The notes: generated from the sequence alone by a model not told the origin. A stretch of 64,000 nucleotides of DNA from Actinomadura litoris (GCF_009733595.1 NZ_WOFH01000015.1:62001-126000), one strand, 5' to 3'. Shown: positions 8,780-18,521, counted from the first letter of the stretch. Made by a program: numbers and translations.

Positions 8780-9712
8780 TCAGTCGCGGAGCGTGCCGCT
8801 GGGCGGGTGCCCGTAGGCGGCCTTGTAGGCGGCGGCGAAACGTCCGGCGTGCAGGAAGCCCCAGCGGGTCGCGACACCGGTGACGGTCGTGGTGGCCGGA
8901 TCGGCGGCCCGTAGGTCGGCGTGGGCGGCGGCGAGCCGTACCCGCCTCAGGTGTCCCATCGGCGTGGTGCCCAGGTGCGCGCGGAAGGCGTACTGCAGGG
9001 ACCGGACGCTAACGCGCGCCGCGGCGGCGACGTCGGCGGTGCTGATGGGGTTCGCGGTGTTGTCCTCCATGAAGGAGATCGCGCGGCGGACGGACACGGG
9101 GCGATCGTCGCGCGGTCCCCCGGCGGCGGAGGTGAGGGCGCTGTTAGGGAACGTGGAGAGCACGGTGGCCGCCAGCAGTTGGGAGGCGGCGGAAAGCATC
9201 AGCGGCAGTTCGGTCGCCTGGGGGTCTGCCAGCAGGTCCCCCCGCACGTGCTCGATGGTGCGTGCCAGCCTCCGGCCAGCATCGGCGGAGACGGGCCGGT
9301 GATCGAGGAGCCTCACCGGCTCCTCGGCGCCGGTGACGTCCGCGAGCAGCCCGGGGTCGAGCATCGTGATGACGTAGCGCGACCGCTGGACCTCGCCCTC
9401 GTACGGCCGGTCGGGGGGCGCCAACACGACCGTGTCCCCCGGCCCGTAGACGTCCTCGGCATCACCGGCGACGCGGTTGCGGATCGTGCCCGACTGCACC
9501 GTGCACAGGCAGAGCCTGCCCAGGGGGGTGACGTCGTAGCTCATGTTGTAGTTGAGATCGAGCCGGTCCACGCTGACCGTTCCCGCGGCGTCGCGGAGGA
9601 TCTGCGTCCGGGAGGACCGGGTGTCGCCCCCGATGCGCATCTTGGCGTAGGCCTGGTTGAGGAACGCCTCGGTCCGTCCGAGATCGTCGCTGTCGAAGGC
9701 GAAGGTTGGCAT
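8780..9712 (-). CDS. AraC-family transcriptional regulator
   Basis: 310 residues. An N-terminal cupin-like AraC-binding domain of the AraC_binding_2 type (about 15-170) is followed by an AraC HTH pair in the last 100 residues: ISTADVAAAARVSVRSLQYAF and TTTVTGVATRWGFLHAGRFAAAYKAAYG. The C-terminus GHPPSGTLRD is the usual end of this domain. AGGAG lies 4 bases before the ATG. The gene stands alone, with no adjacent metabolic target, so its regulon cannot be guessed. Confidence 0.85.
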   Translation of the reverse strand: MPTFAFDSDDLGRTEAFLNQAYAKMRIGGDTRSSRTQILRDAAGTVSVDRLDLNYNMSYDVTPLGRLCLCTVQSGTIRNRVAGDAEDVYGPGDTVVLAPPDRPYEGEVQRSRYVITMLDPGLLADVTGAEEPVRLLDHRPVSADAGRRLARTIEHVRGDLLADPQATELPLMLSAASQLLAATVLSTFPNSALTSAAGGPRDDRPVSVRRAISFMEDNTANPISTADVAAAARVSVRSLQYAFRAHLGTTPMGHLRRVRLAAAHADLRAADPATTTVTGVATRWGFLHAGRFAAAYKAAYGHPPSGTLRD

Positions 9713-9831
9713 GAATCTCCTGCTCAGCCCGACCGGTCCGTCCCATTATGCGCGACCGGTCTGCGTTTTGTGGCCATGACCATGCGCTCGCTGCGCTGCG
9801 CGGCCGTGCGCCCCGGTGGTGAGGTCGACGC

Positions 9832-10317
9832 ATGGACAGTGGCGCAGCATGGCCGGACACGGCAGAGCAGACCGAGCGGTCAGACGCTCCGGCATCGTCG
9901 GTCCCCGCACCGTCGCTGGTGCGTGCGGCGCGCACGCACCTCACCGGCCGCTTCGCCCGCGCGGCGGCGGGGCTGCTGTGGGAGGAGCACCAGGTCCCGC
10001 TGCCCGACATCGAGGCGGCGGAGGAGACGGTCGCGGCAGCGGAGGGCGGCCAGGCCACCGGCCCGGACCTCGCGGCGGCGCTGGTCGTCGCGCAGGCGGC
10101 TCGGCTGGACGCCGACCGGCTGGAGTACCGGGTCTGGCAGGCCGCCGAGCGGGCGGGGCTGAGCCTGGAGCAGATCGCCACAGTCCTGGAACTGCCCTCG
10201 GCGGAGGCGGCGCGGCAGCACCGGGCCTGGCTGCGCGCCCGCGCGTCCCTGCCCACCGTCCCCGACGGGCCGACCATGCGCCGCCGCGCCCCCCTCGGCC
10301 GAAAAGCCCGAGTCTGA
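9832..10317 (+). CDS. Conserved-looking hypothetical protein with a C-terminal HTH-like segment
   Basis: 161 residues, soluble, Ala-rich and helical. Residues about 85-135 (LEYRVWQAAERAGLSLEQIATVLELPSAEAARQHRAWL pattern, given here only as its key segments ERAGLSLEQIATVLEL and EAARQHRAWL) look like a sigma-region-4-type helix-turn-helix. It is divergent from the AraC gene (119 bases apart). Not recognised as a named family; DNA binding is inference. Confidence 0.6.
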   Translation: MDSGAAWPDTAEQTERSDAPASSVPAPSLVRAARTHLTGRFARAAAGLLWEEHQVPLPDIEAAEETVAAAEGGQATGPDLAAALVVAQAARLDADRLEYRVWQAAERAGLSLEQIATVLELPSAEAARQHRAWLRARASLPTVPDGPTMRRRAPLGRKARV

Positions 10318-10465
10318 CCGTCGACGCCCGCCCTTCCCGACGGAGGGACGAACGCAACACCTCCCCCCGCCTTCAACGGCCGTCTCACCGTCCGGCGGGA
10401 GCTGCTGAGGAGCCAGTTGTTCACGCTCGTCCCCCACCATCCAAAGGGCACGCGAGCAGTCCGTG

Positions 10466-10494
10466 CCCAGAACCGTCCCGGTTCTGGGGACGGT
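10466..10494. terminator. Two overlapping alternative hairpins downstream of the 9832 gene
   Basis: CCCAGAACC, GTCCC, GGTTCTGGG forms a perfect 9-bp stem (10466-10488). The shifted pair ACCGTCCC / GGGACGGT (10472-10494) forms an 8-bp stem that excludes the first. No U-tract follows. It lies 148 bases after a stop codon, so a terminator role is plausible but unproved. The rest of 10318-10672 shows nothing else. Confidence 0.4.
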
Positions 10495-10672
10495 CGCACC
10501 CGCTTTTCATTCGTGTTCAGACGAACAGCAATACGGGAGCGTAAGCCCGGAGCCGCGAACGGTGGCCGCCCCAACACGGACTCGACAGCCTGACCTGCGG
10601 TTCCACCCATTCGGGCGGGCCATGGGAGGCGGATGGTCTTGCTCGGGGACGGTTACTCAAGCGTGGGCGTGG

Positions 10673-11284
10673 TCAGAGATAGTCGCGCCAGAACGGCACG
10701 GTGGCTTGAGGCGCCCAGTCGCGGGGGTGCGCGGGTCGGGGCTCTTCGAACTCCTGGTCGATGTAGTCGAGCAGATCAGCGCCGTAGTAGATAATGTCGC
10801 CACCCCACATCGACAGGACCGGGTGGCCGAAGCCGCCGCGGCCTGCGGGCAGGAACCTGTGCCCATAGACAGGGACCATCCTTGGCACCCCGTCCAGCCA
10901 CGACCGCGCCAGGTCCACGGCCGCTTCGCCGGAGACCGGCCGCTCTCCCCAGGCCGCTTCCCAGAGCCCGTGCTCGACGTCCTGGAGCAGGAGTTCGATC
11001 GGCAGATCAAGGCGCCGGCGAAGTTCATCGGGGTCGCCGTTGCGCCAGTCTGGCAGAGGTCTTTCCCACGCGTACCTTACGCCTGGCGTCTCTTTCCTTG
11101 GCTAATAGACCGGCAGCCCTGCGGCGAGGAAGGCACGGTGATCGTCGGCGAACTCGAACCCATTTTCATGCTCGATGCGAGCGAACTCCGCTTCGGTCAG
11201 ACCCGCCTCGATCACGCAGCAGCCGAGTTGGATCAGGCGGTCCGCGGCTTGCCTTCCGAGCCGAGCCCCTCCGTCGCTGATCAC
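10673..11284 (-). pseudogene. Broken SMI1/KNR4-like protein gene (nonsense plus frameshift)
   Basis: Starting at a GTG (11284) the frame reads a plausible N-terminus through EAEFARIEHENGFEFADDHR and AFLAAGLPVY, then hits TAG at 11102. The same frame continues sensibly past the stop (ETPGVRYAWERPLPDWR) until about 11040, where one extra A in a CAAAC run moves the remainder (NGDPDELRRRLDLP, LDGVPRMVPVYGHRFLP, MWGGDIIYYGADLLDYIDQE) into another frame ending at 10673. The reconstructed product is about 203 residues and resembles SMI1/KNR4-superfamily proteins, often immunity or cell-wall-regulatory proteins. The likely ancestral codon at the stop is CAG or a similar sense codon. Two lesions argue for true decay. 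Confidence 0.65.
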
Positions 11285-11761
11285 TTTCGAACCGTATCGC
11301 GGTGTCGGCTGCGCCGTGGGGCCGGTCCTCGGAGCTGGCGACACACGCCGGCCCTCCTGCGTCGCCGCTGCGCTCCTGACCGGTCTCCAGGTGGCCCAAG
11401 CTCCGCCCGCGGACTTCGCCATCCCAACGCCGAGATCGGCAATAGTGCTGGCACAGCGCGTCCATAAATACATGGTTCTTCCAGGGCGCTCCCACAAGGC
11501 TCGATGGATACTTTGCCCTTGTCGAAGTGAGCGAGCGAATGACCGTTGCCTCCCGGCCTTCGGCGCACCACCTCACGCCCAGGACACATGATGGGTCTGC
11601 GTTCCACCGCACGTCCGAAGTCGCGCGCATGCGACACCGACCAGGGGCCCGCTGCCACGTCGGTGACCGGTCACCGACCCAGCGGACCGGCCGGCGAGCT
11701 GCCTCGGTAACGCCTTTCCGGCGCCGCGCCAAGTAGGGGTGTAGCCGCGAGAGGAGAAAGC
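11285..11761. other. 477-base stretch without a supported gene
   Basis: No frame here combines a ribosome binding site with a recognisable protein. It should contain the promoter of the sigma-factor gene at 11762. Confidence 0.45.
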
Positions 11762-12334
11762 ATGGCCAAGTCCGGGAGCGCCCTCAGGCGCATCGGTTCG
11801 GATACCGCCGCCTTCGAAGAGTTCTATCGGCAGCATGTCGAGCAGGTCAGCCGGTTCATCGCGCGCCGTGTCGGTGATCCGCACACCGCGGCCGACCTGA
11901 CCGCGGAGGTCTTCCTGGCGGTCATCGACTCCGCGCACACCTACCGGCCCTCGGCGGGCAGCGAGTCGGGCTGGCTGTACGGGATCGCGCGCAACGTGGT
12001 GGCCACGGAGCACCGTAGGGCGGCCAGAGAGTACCGGGCCGTGGGACGGATCGCCGGGCGGCGGCTGCTGGACGCCGGTGACATCGCCCGCCTGGAGGAG
12101 CGGATCGACGCCGAGAGCGCCGGACGGCGTGTCTACGAGGCGCTCTCCGACGTTCCGGAAGGCATCCGCGCCTTGCTCGAACTGATCGCGGTGGACGGAC
12201 TGACGGTCACCGAGGCGGCCGCCGCCCTGGGCATCCGGCCCGTCACCGCCCGCGTCCGGCTTCATCGGGCCCGCAAGGCGGTGCGTGCCGCACTGCCCGC
12301 CCAGTCCGCCGCCCTCGCCTTCTCGAAGGAGTGA
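11762..12334 (+). CDS. ECF-type RNA polymerase sigma factor
   Basis: 190 residues. Region 2 (about 20-85) includes FEEFYRQHVEQVSRFIARRV and DLTAEVFLAVIDSAHTYRP, then WLYGIARNVVATEHRR. Region 4 (about 120-175) includes VPEGIRALLELIAVDGLT followed by a helix-turn-helix (VTEAAAALGIRPVTARVRLHRAR). GGAGAAAGC precedes the ATG. Its last codons overlap the next gene's possible GTG start in GTGA; that gene encodes a single-helix protein and is probably its regulator or target. Confidence 0.85.
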   Translation: MAKSGSALRRIGSDTAAFEEFYRQHVEQVSRFIARRVGDPHTAADLTAEVFLAVIDSAHTYRPSAGSESGWLYGIARNVVATEHRRAAREYRAVGRIAGRRLLDAGDIARLEERIDAESAGRRVYEALSDVPEGIRALLELIAVDGLTVTEAAAALGIRPVTARVRLHRARKAVRAALPAQSAALAFSKE

Positions 12335-12336
12335 TC

Positions 12337-12945
12337 ATGCAGAGGTTCGAAGAACGGCTCCTGACGGAGCTCAAGGCCGTCGTCGCCGAGCGGACCGCAC
12401 CGGCGCCGGCGGACACCCACCTCCAGTCCGTCCGGTGGCGGCGTTTGGGACTGGTGGCCGCCGCCGCAGCGACCGCAGGGGGACTGGCGATCGGCATCCC
12501 GGTGCTGACCGGTGACCGGGCGCCTCAGGCCAACGCGGTCGTCCGGGACTCCGACGGCTCGATCCGGATCTACATCCACGACTACCGCCATCCGGAGATC
12601 ATCGCCTCCAGGCTGCGTGGGCTGGGCGTGCCCGCGGTCGTCGACTTCGTGCCCAACGACAAGCGCTGCCGGACGCCCCGCGGGTCCATCACCCCCAGCG
12701 ACGGCTCGATCCTCACGGGGGAGCCTGAGGACGAGGACGGCGAGGGGCGCTTCAACCGCCTCCATCCCGACCGTGTCGGGCCCGGAAAGACGCTGGTGCT
12801 TGAGGTCAGTTTCACCAGCTTCGGCAAAGGCGCATCCGTCGGATCGATGTTCGTCGGCACCGCCACAGGCCACGTCGCCCCCTGCGTCCTGGTCCCGGCG
12901 CCGCCCAAGGTGACTCAACTGCCGGACGGCAGCGTGGGCGGCTGA
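12337..12945 (+). CDS. Single-pass membrane protein coupled to the upstream sigma factor
   Basis: 202 residues from the ATG at 12337, chosen because AAGGAG lies 5 bases upstream (a GTG at 12331 would add two residues). A helical N-terminus of about 35 residues, one hydrophobic helix (LGLVAAAAATAGGLAIGIPVL) and an extracytoplasmic domain with two Cys residues match an anti-sigma-like layout, though no conserved anti-sigma zinc motif is seen. A hairpin (TGACCC ... GGGTCA, 12943-12967) overlaps its stop codon and may end the transcript. Confidence 0.68.
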   Translation: MQRFEERLLTELKAVVAERTAPAPADTHLQSVRWRRLGLVAAAAATAGGLAIGIPVLTGDRAPQANAVVRDSDGSIRIYIHDYRHPEIIASRLRGLGVPAVVDFVPNDKRCRTPRGSITPSDGSILTGEPEDEDGEGRFNRLHPDRVGPGKTLVLEVSFTSFGKGASVGSMFVGTATGHVAPCVLVPAPPKVTQLPDGSVGG

Positions 12946-13247
12946 CCCATCGCACGATGGCGGGTCAGGCCCACACGCGCCCCAGAAGCGAACATCTTGG
13001 GCCGACCCGCCACCGCGCGCGCCGCTACTCCCCGCAGGCCCAGCGACCCAACCCGCCGAAGCCGCGAATGCCGGTCTGTGCCGCCGCGCCGGCCAGCGAA
13101 CACACGCTTCTCCAGCCCATCTCCGGCTGGACAACGGCGGTGGACACGCTCTCGGAGTAGCCGACCAGAATCACGCCCGACCTCGTCCTTCTCTGCATGG
13201 AAAAATCATCTCATTCGGGTGCAGCTCTTTCTCAGTGAATGAATTGA

Positions 13248-14228
13248 TCAGACGGCGTCCATGGCGGTAGTCGATCTCCGCATCACGTGGGAGAGCCTCG
13301 CGATTCCCAGCAGCACGGCGAGCGCCAGGACCAGTGCCGCCGCCTGCCACGCCGCTATGTTCAAGCCCCTCGATACCGGATTGGTCCAGTCGTTCACGGA
13401 AAGAGCTCCCTCAATCGAGTAGGACTGGCCTTGCGGAGCCAGAAGCGCCCGCGCCTGCTCCCACACATCCCAACCAGCGGGCACCAGCAGGACGACACCC
13501 GCGGCACCTGGCGCCCATCTGCCCCACCAGCCTTCCGAATGCGCCGCCAGAATATCGAGAAGCACGGCCACCGTTGCGGCTCCGGCCACCGCCAACGCCC
13601 TGTCGCGCACCACCGGGCCACTGATGAACAACAGGGTCTTGCGGTCGCCCAGTTCAGCGATCCAGAACGACAGTTCATACATTCCCAGCGCGCCGATCGC
13701 CAATATCGCGAAAATCATCGAGGGCAGCCAATGGCGAACATTTCCTGCCTCACGTCCGGCATACCTTGCACCAAGGACGGCGACCGCCGCAGCGAGCACG
13801 CCCAGCGGGATCGACGACATCGCCAACAGATCAGTGGCGAACATCATCGCCGGGTAAGGCGTCCCGGTCAGCTCGCCGAGCGGCATCACGAACACCTGCA
13901 TGGGCCAGTCGTACAGCGGTGCCTGCCACAACAGCATCCACGCCTGGGTGGCGGCGGGAAGCACAGCCGCGATCGCGACACCGGCCCGGCGGCCTCTGGC
14001 CAGACCGAGCGCTACAACCGCGCAGCCGGTGAAGAGCAGTGGGGCGGCGACCTGGTCCAGTTCACAGGACCACGCCCAGTCAGCGATCCATGTGTAGGCG
14101 GCATAACCGCCCGCCAGGAGAAGCGCCAACGTCGCTGAAAGGGACTGGAGTCCCGTCAGTAAGAGCACGATCCGCGACAGATTCTCCGGGTGGCTAGCCG
14201 GACCCTGGCGGCTGATGAGGAGGGACAT
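13248..14228 (-). CDS. Polytopic membrane protein of unknown function
   Basis: 326 residues from the ATG at 14228, with about 8 hydrophobic helices spread through the chain, for instance SRIVLLLTGLQSLSATLALL near the start and AALVLALAVLLGIARL near the end. There is no catalytic motif and no recognised family. The open frame extends further upstream but reads as low-complexity, Cys-rich non-coding sequence, so the internal start was preferred. It converges on the sigma/anti-sigma-like pair and has no operon partner. Confidence 0.65.
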   Translation of the reverse strand: MSLLISRQGPASHPENLSRIVLLLTGLQSLSATLALLLAGGYAAYTWIADWAWSCELDQVAAPLLFTGCAVVALGLARGRRAGVAIAAVLPAATQAWMLLWQAPLYDWPMQVFVMPLGELTGTPYPAMMFATDLLAMSSIPLGVLAAAVAVLGARYAGREAGNVRHWLPSMIFAILAIGALGMYELSFWIAELGDRKTLLFISGPVVRDRALAVAGAATVAVLLDILAAHSEGWWGRWAPGAAGVVLLVPAGWDVWEQARALLAPQGQSYSIEGALSVNDWTNPVSRGLNIAAWQAAALVLALAVLLGIARLSHVMRRSTTAMDAV

Positions 14229-14900
14229 GGCGGCTGATCGTAGGACACGCCCCCGACAGTTGCATGCGCAGTGCACCGCGGCGCTCGGCTCGCACATCCG
14301 ATTGAAAATAAAACCGACCTCGTAGCCCAGGCAAGTTGCCCAGGAAGCCATCCCCCGCCGCCTCGTCGATCACCCCGAGCCCCAGCAATCGAGAAATACC
14401 GTCCATCAGCTCTCACTGACCAGAACCGGACAGCCGGCAGGCCACCGAAGCACCACAACCTGATCAGCGGCGGGTATCGCCTGCGACAATGGTTTTACCC
14501 ATCCGAGGCGAGGAGGCCATGCGAGTATCCGCCAACATAGTGACCTCCTGTTTCCCAGGCCGAACCAGCACCCGAGTTGAGGCCGCCATCATCCCGATAG
14601 CCTCGCCCGGTGTGCGGCGCCCCGGGGGCGGTACGGCGATCAAACCGCCCACCAGGTAGCTCCCACCGCTGACAGAAACGGTCGAAGCGGCGGGCATGAA
14701 TGTGTCGTCTGAGAGGAAGACGGCTGCAGCGCTTTCCCCTTCCCTCCCAAGCTCCCTATCCCATGGGGCGCCCCTGGTGCCGGCTCTTCTACAAGGTCAC
14801 AAAGTCGAGTCACCGATTGCGGGAGACCGGTCCCGGCACCGCGCCTCTACCGTGCGTCGGGCACAGCGAGAACGAGCCCGATCCGCACGGGAGAGCCGAC
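14229..14900. other. 672-base stretch without a supported gene
   Basis: Short frames only; nothing recognised. The segment next to 14900 must hold the WD40 gene's promoter. Confidence 0.45.
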
Positions 14901-16187
14901 ATGGACGAGCTGCCACACGACGCAGGGGCCGGGAGCGATGGTCCGGGCGACGAAGGCGACCGCCCGTGGCAAGAGCCGGCCGCACCGCCGGGGCAGCCCG
15001 CGGCGGAGGCATGGTTGGTCACGCGGCGCCGCCTGCTCATCGGGGCGGGCGCCCTCCTCGCGGCCAGCGCCGTTCCCGCGGGGCCCGTGGTCTCCGGCGG
15101 TCGCGGGAACGGCGACGCGAAGCAGGCCAGGACGAGCACCCGCCGCGGCTCTACCGCCATCACCACCGCGCCCCTTCGTACGCCCCCACCCGCCGCCATC
15201 CCGACACGTCCCACCCTGCGGAAGCTCGGCACCCTGAAGGGGCACCGCGGCGAGATCGACACCCTCCGCTTCAGCCCGGACGGCACGAACCTGGCCTCCC
15301 TCGATTCCCGGGACGGCGTCCTGCGAGTGTGGGACGTGGTCGGCCGCAAGGAGCGGGCCACACCCGTCCAGAACCCGGATGCCGTCGTCAAGACCGTGGC
15401 CTTCAGTCCCGACGGCCGCACGCTGGCGGCCGGTGGAGAGGAACGGGCCCAGTTCTGGGATGTCGCCACACTGCGCCCGCAGGGCGTGCAGATCGTCAAG
15501 CCCGCGGACGACACGCTCCAGGACCTGTCAACGATCGTCTTCAGCCCGGACGGCAAGACCTTCGCCGCCAGCGGATTCGGCGGCGACGAGATCCGCTTCT
15601 ACGATCGGGTCACCCGCAGGCCGATCGGGCCACCATTGCAGTTAGAGGGCGCCGAGGCCCACACCATGGTCTTCAGCCCGGACGGCCGCACGCTCGCCAG
15701 CGTCGATGAGTCCGGTTTCGAGGGCGTGAAGATCTGGGACGTGGCCGCCCGCAAACAGCGGGCCGGCCCGTCGCTCGACGTCTCCGGCGGTGCCCAGCAC
15801 CTCGTGTTCAGCCCGGACGGTGCCACACTCGCCATCGACAGCGACTCCTACGAGGTCCGCTTCCTCGCGGCCGCCACCGGCAAGGAACAGGGTCGGCCGC
15901 TCGGCGGCCACATCGGCTCCGTCACCGGCCTGGCCTACAGTACCGACGGCCGCACCGTCGTGACCTCCGACTACTCAGGCCTACATTTCTGGGACGCGGC
16001 CACCCACAAGAAGCTGGCCACCGCCACCACCCCGGGGACCCCGCCCTCCGTGGACCGCTTCGGCAGCGTCACCGTCACCAAACCTGGAACCAGGACCATC
16101 CACAGGTTCGCCCTGAGCCCCGACGGGCGCACCGTGGCCACCATCGGCTTCCAGGCCAAGAGCATCGCTCTCTGGCACCTGGAATGA
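14901..16187 (+). CDS. Membrane-anchored or exported WD40 beta-propeller protein
   Basis: 428 residues from the ATG at 14901 (purine-rich GGGAGAG upstream). Residues 1-45 are hydrophilic; an RRR-preceded hydrophobic helix at about 48-70 (LLIGAGALLAASAVPAGPVV) acts as membrane anchor or signal; a Pro/Thr-rich linker follows. From about residue 110 there are six or seven WD40 units, each marked by FSPDG(R/K/T)TLA and ending W/F-D-V/A-A, closing with IALWHLE. The propeller should lie outside the membrane. No kinase, HTH or protease domain is attached, so its partner is unknown. WD40 proteins are scaffolds; a specific job cannot be read. Confidence 0.82.
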   Translation: MDELPHDAGAGSDGPGDEGDRPWQEPAAPPGQPAAEAWLVTRRRLLIGAGALLAASAVPAGPVVSGGRGNGDAKQARTSTRRGSTAITTAPLRTPPPAAIPTRPTLRKLGTLKGHRGEIDTLRFSPDGTNLASLDSRDGVLRVWDVVGRKERATPVQNPDAVVKTVAFSPDGRTLAAGGEERAQFWDVATLRPQGVQIVKPADDTLQDLSTIVFSPDGKTFAASGFGGDEIRFYDRVTRRPIGPPLQLEGAEAHTMVFSPDGRTLASVDESGFEGVKIWDVAARKQRAGPSLDVSGGAQHLVFSPDGATLAIDSDSYEVRFLAAATGKEQGRPLGGHIGSVTGLAYSTDGRTVVTSDYSGLHFWDAATHKKLATATTPGTPPSVDRFGSVTVTKPGTRTIHRFALSPDGRTVATIGFQAKSIALWHLE

Positions 16188-16209
16188 GTACGCCCACAGC
16201 CAGCACCCG

Positions 16210-16227
16210 CCGACGAAGGACCGTCGG
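16210..16227 (+). terminator. Possible terminator after the WD40 gene
   Basis: CCGACG, AAGGAC, CGTCGG is a 6-bp stem 22 bases after the stop, followed by GGGG and no U-tract. Position is the main support. Confidence 0.35.
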
Positions 16228-16699
16228 GGGGACACTGCATGGACGCTGGCGGGCGTCCACGGCGATCCGGAAAAGGGAATCCCCGGCGGCAGATGACCGG
16301 GAAACTCGCGATCGTCGGTCCCGGCTCGACAAGTACCTGCACCCGAGGCCCTCGGAGCGGATCGTGAAGAACGCGCACGGGGCTCCAGCACGCTCGGCCG
16401 CACGACACAGGACGAACTGGAGCGCCTCGTCTCGGCCATGACCGCCGCCGGTTGCCGCGACGCTCCCGGCCGTCCGGGCGCCTGCGACCGGAGGTCTTGG
16501 TAGCGCGGCTCGACACCGGCGTCCCGCGCATAACGGGAGTATGATCTTGGACAATGCGTGAAGGACGCGCAGGGTGTGCCGGGAAGTCTGGTCGGTGTTG
16601 CAGGGGCGCGTGTGCCCGCAGTCACCGCATTCCCGGAGGTCGTCCTTCGATGCCCTCTCGTCGCCCAGCAAGACCCTTCACCGCCCCTGTTCTCGATCC

Positions 16700-17048
16700 C
16701 TGGCGGGATGGTGGATCATCACGATCGGGGCTTCGGTGTTCGTCATCATGGTGTTTCTGAGGCTGTACAAGCTTGAGGACTACCCCGAGGATCTGAGGCC
16801 AAAATCGAGAGGCGGAGAAGTTCGTGGAAGTACTACCTAGCGGCTCCCTTCTGCCTCGCCGCGCTTCTGGGGGCCAACCTTCTGGCCGTTTCCGGTCCGC
16901 GGTCGGATGCCGCGTCATTACATCGCCCAGAAGCGCGACCCTGACATCGAGATCAAACTCGATCGCGGGGTGACTGCCTGGCTCCTCGGCTTCTATTCGG
17001 CGGTATGCGTGGCGTTCACAACCGCGTCCATGGCAGGTAGCCCCTGAC
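16700..17048 (+). pseudogene. Possible frameshifted small membrane protein
   Basis: One frame gives a membrane helix (WWIITIGASVFVIMVFLRLY) then KLEDYPEDL. Around 16795 a 1-base change moves the continuation (EAKIERRRSSWKYY, then a second helix with LAALLGANLLAV) to another frame. Near 16900 the first frame resumes with HYIAQKRDPDIEIKLDRG and a third helix ending at TGA 17048. Hydrophobic pattern and charged loops continue smoothly across the joins. No family recognised; the 5' limit is uncertain. Confidence 0.35.
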
Positions 17049-17351
17049 TGACCGTCCTCGCGAAGCATGTCGAGAGCCGTGGCGCTCTGAACTGTGGAAA
17101 CGTCGCACCACACTCGACTGAGCGGGGCTTTCTGGGGCCTGACGTGCGTGGCCTTCGCCGGTGGCCAGTCCAGTCGGCTGCACTCCTATAGCCAGGGCGG
17201 GATGCCCGCCCTGGCCAAATGGGACCACCACCCGCGAGACCCACCTATAAGGGGCTCATCGAGGGCAATGTGAACGCGTGAGCGCTGCCGCCGAAGCCAT
17301 GCCCAACACCGTTACGCGCGGCTCACTGACCGGAATACGGGTCCGTCCAGG
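17049..17351. other. 303-base stretch without a supported gene
   Basis: Nothing recognised on either strand. 16228-16699 is likewise empty as far as I can see. Confidence 0.4.
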
Positions 17352-18011
17352 TCAGCGCCGGTGATGCGGGCCCGCATGCCTGGCGTGCTCAGCGTCCCTC
17401 GGCGATTCCTGGGCGTCGCGGCTGGGGCCTTCCTGGCGTTCCCACACCGGAGCGGCGGTGGAACCCTGGCGAGTGCCTTCCGCGGCGACGCCTTCCGCCC
17501 CCGCCCGCTCCGCGGCTGCTCGGCGCGCCTCTCGGACGCCGACCACCAGGAACCGTCCCAGTGCCGTCGCCGCCAGCATGATGATGATGGCGCCGAGGCC
17601 CTGGAAGAACGACAGCTGTTCGGCGATCCGGCGTGTCTGGCCACCGAGCGCGGCGCCCGGACTGGCGTCCCACAGCGGGGCGATCGTGGTGCCCACCACG
17701 AACCACAGGCCGCCCAGAATGGCCAGCCAGGATCCGATGAAGGCGACGGGGCGGTTGGCGCTGATCAACAGGATCAGTCCACCCACGATCACGGCGACCG
17801 CCGGAAGGATGGACAGCACCAACCGATCGGTGTTGTAGTCCCAGGCGTTGCTGGAGCCGAACCCGAAGTCGAAGTAGGGGCCGACGAACGGGATGAGCCC
17901 GCCCCACACCCCCAGCGGCACCAGCAGCAACCCACTGAGCATGCCCCGGCTGCGAGGGGCCCTCATCGTCCTTGACATACGGGTGCGCGGAGCACCCTCA
18001 GTCCCAGTCAC
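17352..18011 (-). CDS. Four-helix membrane protein of unknown function
   Basis: 219 residues. Helices lie at about 25-45 (GLLLVPLGVWGGLIPFVGPY), 68-85, 90-108 and 135-155, followed by a long charged cytoplasmic tail rich in Arg, Ala and Glu. The GTG start has AGGGAGG 6 bases upstream. The helical part looks like a conserved actinobacterial integral membrane protein with a Phe/Gly-rich loop between helices 1 and 2 (YFDFGFGSSNAWDYNTDR). No enzymatic motif is present. Stands alone; role unknown. Confidence 0.7.
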   Translation of the reverse strand: MTGTEGAPRTRMSRTMRAPRSRGMLSGLLLVPLGVWGGLIPFVGPYFDFGFGSSNAWDYNTDRLVLSILPAVAVIVGGLILLISANRPVAFIGSWLAILGGLWFVVGTTIAPLWDASPGAALGGQTRRIAEQLSFFQGLGAIIIMLAATALGRFLVVGVREARRAAAERAGAEGVAAEGTRQGSTAAPVWERQEGPSRDAQESPRDAEHARHAGPHHRR

Positions 18012-18521
18012 GAGAAACCTCCCTGACCAGGTCGAAGTATCCTATTTCAGGCATGCCTTACCCGGTGCGTCCCCGCCCAACCGGCCAGGTCAGGCAAAGT
18101 CTGGGCCGCCCGCGATAATCGTCGGAAGGGACCTGCGAGAACCCGGCCGTCGAGATGGAGCGGGAGACCCTCCAACGCAGAACCGGACTCGTGCCGTCAC
18201 GTGGAGCATGGACGCCTGTCGTTCGGCCGCCGCCACACGGCATGCGAGAGTACGCGGCCGCCCGATCGCCACGCGGTCCCTGACCTGCCAAGAACTGCGA
18301 GGCCGTCTCCGATGTCCTTCAGGCCGGTCACCGGCGTCCCGTGACCACGCTCCCAAACGTCCGCCATCGGCCCCGCCCACGGAGCTCGCGCGATCTTCGT
18401 TCCGGGGGGCCGGCGGGAAGGGCCCGTCCGTCGACCGATGAGGACCTCCGCGGCACGGCCGCTCACAACGTCTTACGCGCTAACTGGGCCCGGAGCCGGA
18501 CGGGCCTCGTGGCGACGCGGT
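18012..18521. other. 510-base stretch without a supported gene
   Basis: Holds the promoter of the membrane-protein gene, with the short palindrome GGCATGCC near 18051. No protein is recognised. Confidence 0.4.

Noticed and set aside
8408-8914. Plus-strand frame containing RLKADATRNGLL, briefly suggestive of a TetR N-terminus
   Set aside because: The resemblance ends after 12 residues, no HTH follows in any frame, and the end overlaps the AraC gene.
18051-18058. GGCATGCC palindrome upstream of the four-helix membrane protein
   Set aside because: Only 8 bases and common by chance in GC-rich DNA; not enough to call an operator.
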